Source of the DNA: Bacteroidota bacterium
GTDB lineage: Bacteria > Bacteroidota > Bacteroidia > Chitinophagales > LD1
Direction: 5' to 3'
DNA: 5,583 nucleotides
Assembly: GCA_023428205.1 (NCBI GenBank)
Contig: JAEYZB010000018.1
Coordinates: 1 to 5,583, forward strand
Position numbers and translations under genes: made by a program
Notes under the pieces: generated by a model
Seen by the model: only the letters and a program-made list of their open reading frames with translations
Told to the model about the DNA's origin: nothing
The model's database searches: none
In this document: positions 4,855 through 5,583 of the stretch, in pieces
Layout of the letters: each line of letters starts with the position of its first letter
How positions within the stretch are numbered: the stretch's first letter is position 1

Positions 4855-5583
4855 ATGAAGCATATCCTATCTAAGCAAATCAAAATTCTTTTATATGCTC
4901 TAATCATAGCTTATATGATTGGCAATTTTGCATTATTGTTTTTTGGTATAGCAAGTATCTCTACGACTATTTCAGCATACCTTTTAATCTCCTTTTCTTT
5001 GATTAAACTACTGAATCTCATTTCAGCTTCATCCGTAAATCTGAAGTTATTTATAGTAAGTGGCATGGTTTCTTTATTCGCTACGGAGTGCACTTTGAAA
5101 TATGTCCTTAAACAGAACTTATCTTATACCGAAAAAAACGGAGGAAGCTTTTATATCTCTCCATACAATGATAATGTTCAAAGGATATTCTTTAAGCAAA
5201 AAGACCCACAGTTATATATTGGAACGCCCAACACACAACTTCTTAAAGAGAAAAAAGAATTTACCTATACACGTTCCTATAATTCACTTGGATTAAGATC
5301 TCCCGAGCCGGACTCGTCTTCTAAATTATACAATATAGTCGGGTTAGGCGATTCATTTACCGAAGGCGTGGGTGTTAGCGATGATTCTACATGGTTCAGG
5401 CTATTTATAGACCAAATGAATAGCCGAAATTGTAGCACACATTTTCAAGGGCTAAATGGTGCTATAAGCGGAAGTGATTTATTTTATGAGTACATAAAAT
5501 TGAAAAAGATTTTCATGCAGTATCACCCTAAAGTCGTGATTCTTTCTATCAATAACACCGATATTTATGACACTCATGTTCGT
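4855..5583 (+). CDS. Membrane-anchored SGNH/GDSL-type hydrolase, N-terminal part (3' end outside window)
   Basis: The frame is open from the ATG at 4855 to the window edge, giving 243 residues with no stop. The first 77 residues hold three likely membrane helices (about 11-33, 35-56 and 62-77). A linker follows, with the YNSLGLRSPE motif (142-151) that commonly precedes the catalytic domain in membrane-linked SGNH proteins. Block I is GLGDSFTEGVGV (163-174), with the expected nucleophile Ser167. A block II-like GLNGAISGSD lies at 199-208. PKVVILSINNTDIYD (225-239) occupies the block III position, but reads NNTD where GxND is usual. The catalytic Asp-His of block V would lie beyond the window. 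Such enzymes are esterases or acetyl-transfer/deacetylation factors acting on glycans or lipids; the substrate here is unknown. The membrane segments suggest the catalytic domain faces the periplasm. ATG 4855 is chosen because of the in-frame stop at 4849 and the GGAG upstream. Confidence 0.82.
   Translation, partial: MKHILSKQIKILLYALIIAYMIGNFALLFFGIASISTTISAYLLISFSLIKLLNLISASSVNLKLFIVSGMVSLFATECTLKYVLKQNLSYTEKNGGSFYISPYNDNVQRIFFKQKDPQLYIGTPNTQLLKEKKEFTYTRSYNSLGLRSPEPDSSSKLYNIVGLGDSFTEGVGVSDDSTWFRLFIDQMNSRNCSTHFQGLNGAISGSDLFYEYIKLKKIFMQYHPKVVILSINNTDIYDTHVR

Noticed and set aside
4911..5093. 60-codon minus-strand frame
   Set aside because: It is antisense to the membrane-helix region of the SGNH gene and has no recognisable pattern or start signals.
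5102..5296. 64-codon plus-strand frame near the right end
   Set aside because: It is out of frame with the SGNH hydrolase, whose membrane helices and GDSFTEG motif are clear in the other frame.

Overview
The window looks like chromosomal DNA of a member of the Bacteroidota, possibly from the Chitinophaga/Sphingobacteria side, though the rank below phylum is a guess. The evidence is moderately AT-rich DNA, near absence of Shine-Dalgarno sequences, a textbook Bacteroidota promoter (TTG, 19 bases, TAnnTTTG) before the aldolase gene, a PheS with the cysteine-containing insert I associate with this phylum, and a small outer-membrane beta-barrel protein of a type common there.

Layout from left to right: the 3' end of a YceI-like gene (+); a 149-base gap holding two copies of a 17-base T-rich motif and three tandem copies of an 8-mer; pheS (+); a short gap with a strong palindrome; a convergent two-gene toxin-antitoxin module on the minus strand (RelE/ParE-type toxin with a 56-residue antitoxin, overlapping by 19 bases); a divergent promoter region; fbaB and accD (+), 3 bases apart and almost certainly co-transcribed; an outer-membrane beta-barrel gene (+); and the first 243 codons of a membrane-anchored SGNH/GDSL hydrolase gene (+) that runs off the right end.

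The core of the window is housekeeping: phenylalanyl-tRNA synthesis, class I fructose-bisphosphate aldolase, and the beta carboxyltransferase subunit of acetyl-CoA carboxylase. The fbaB-accD pair puts a glycolytic/gluconeogenic step and the committed step of fatty acid synthesis under one promoter. The accessory content is the toxin-antitoxin cassette, which sits between pheS and fbaB, each of which has its own candidate promoter.

I found no convincing new multi-gene system. The points most worth a second look are a T-rich motif found twice after the YceI stop codon and in diverged form after the beta-barrel stop codon, a palindrome after pheS that resembles a dispersed repeat, the toxin-antitoxin pair with a short antitoxin I cannot assign to a family, and an SGNH protein whose block III reads NNTD rather than GxND.
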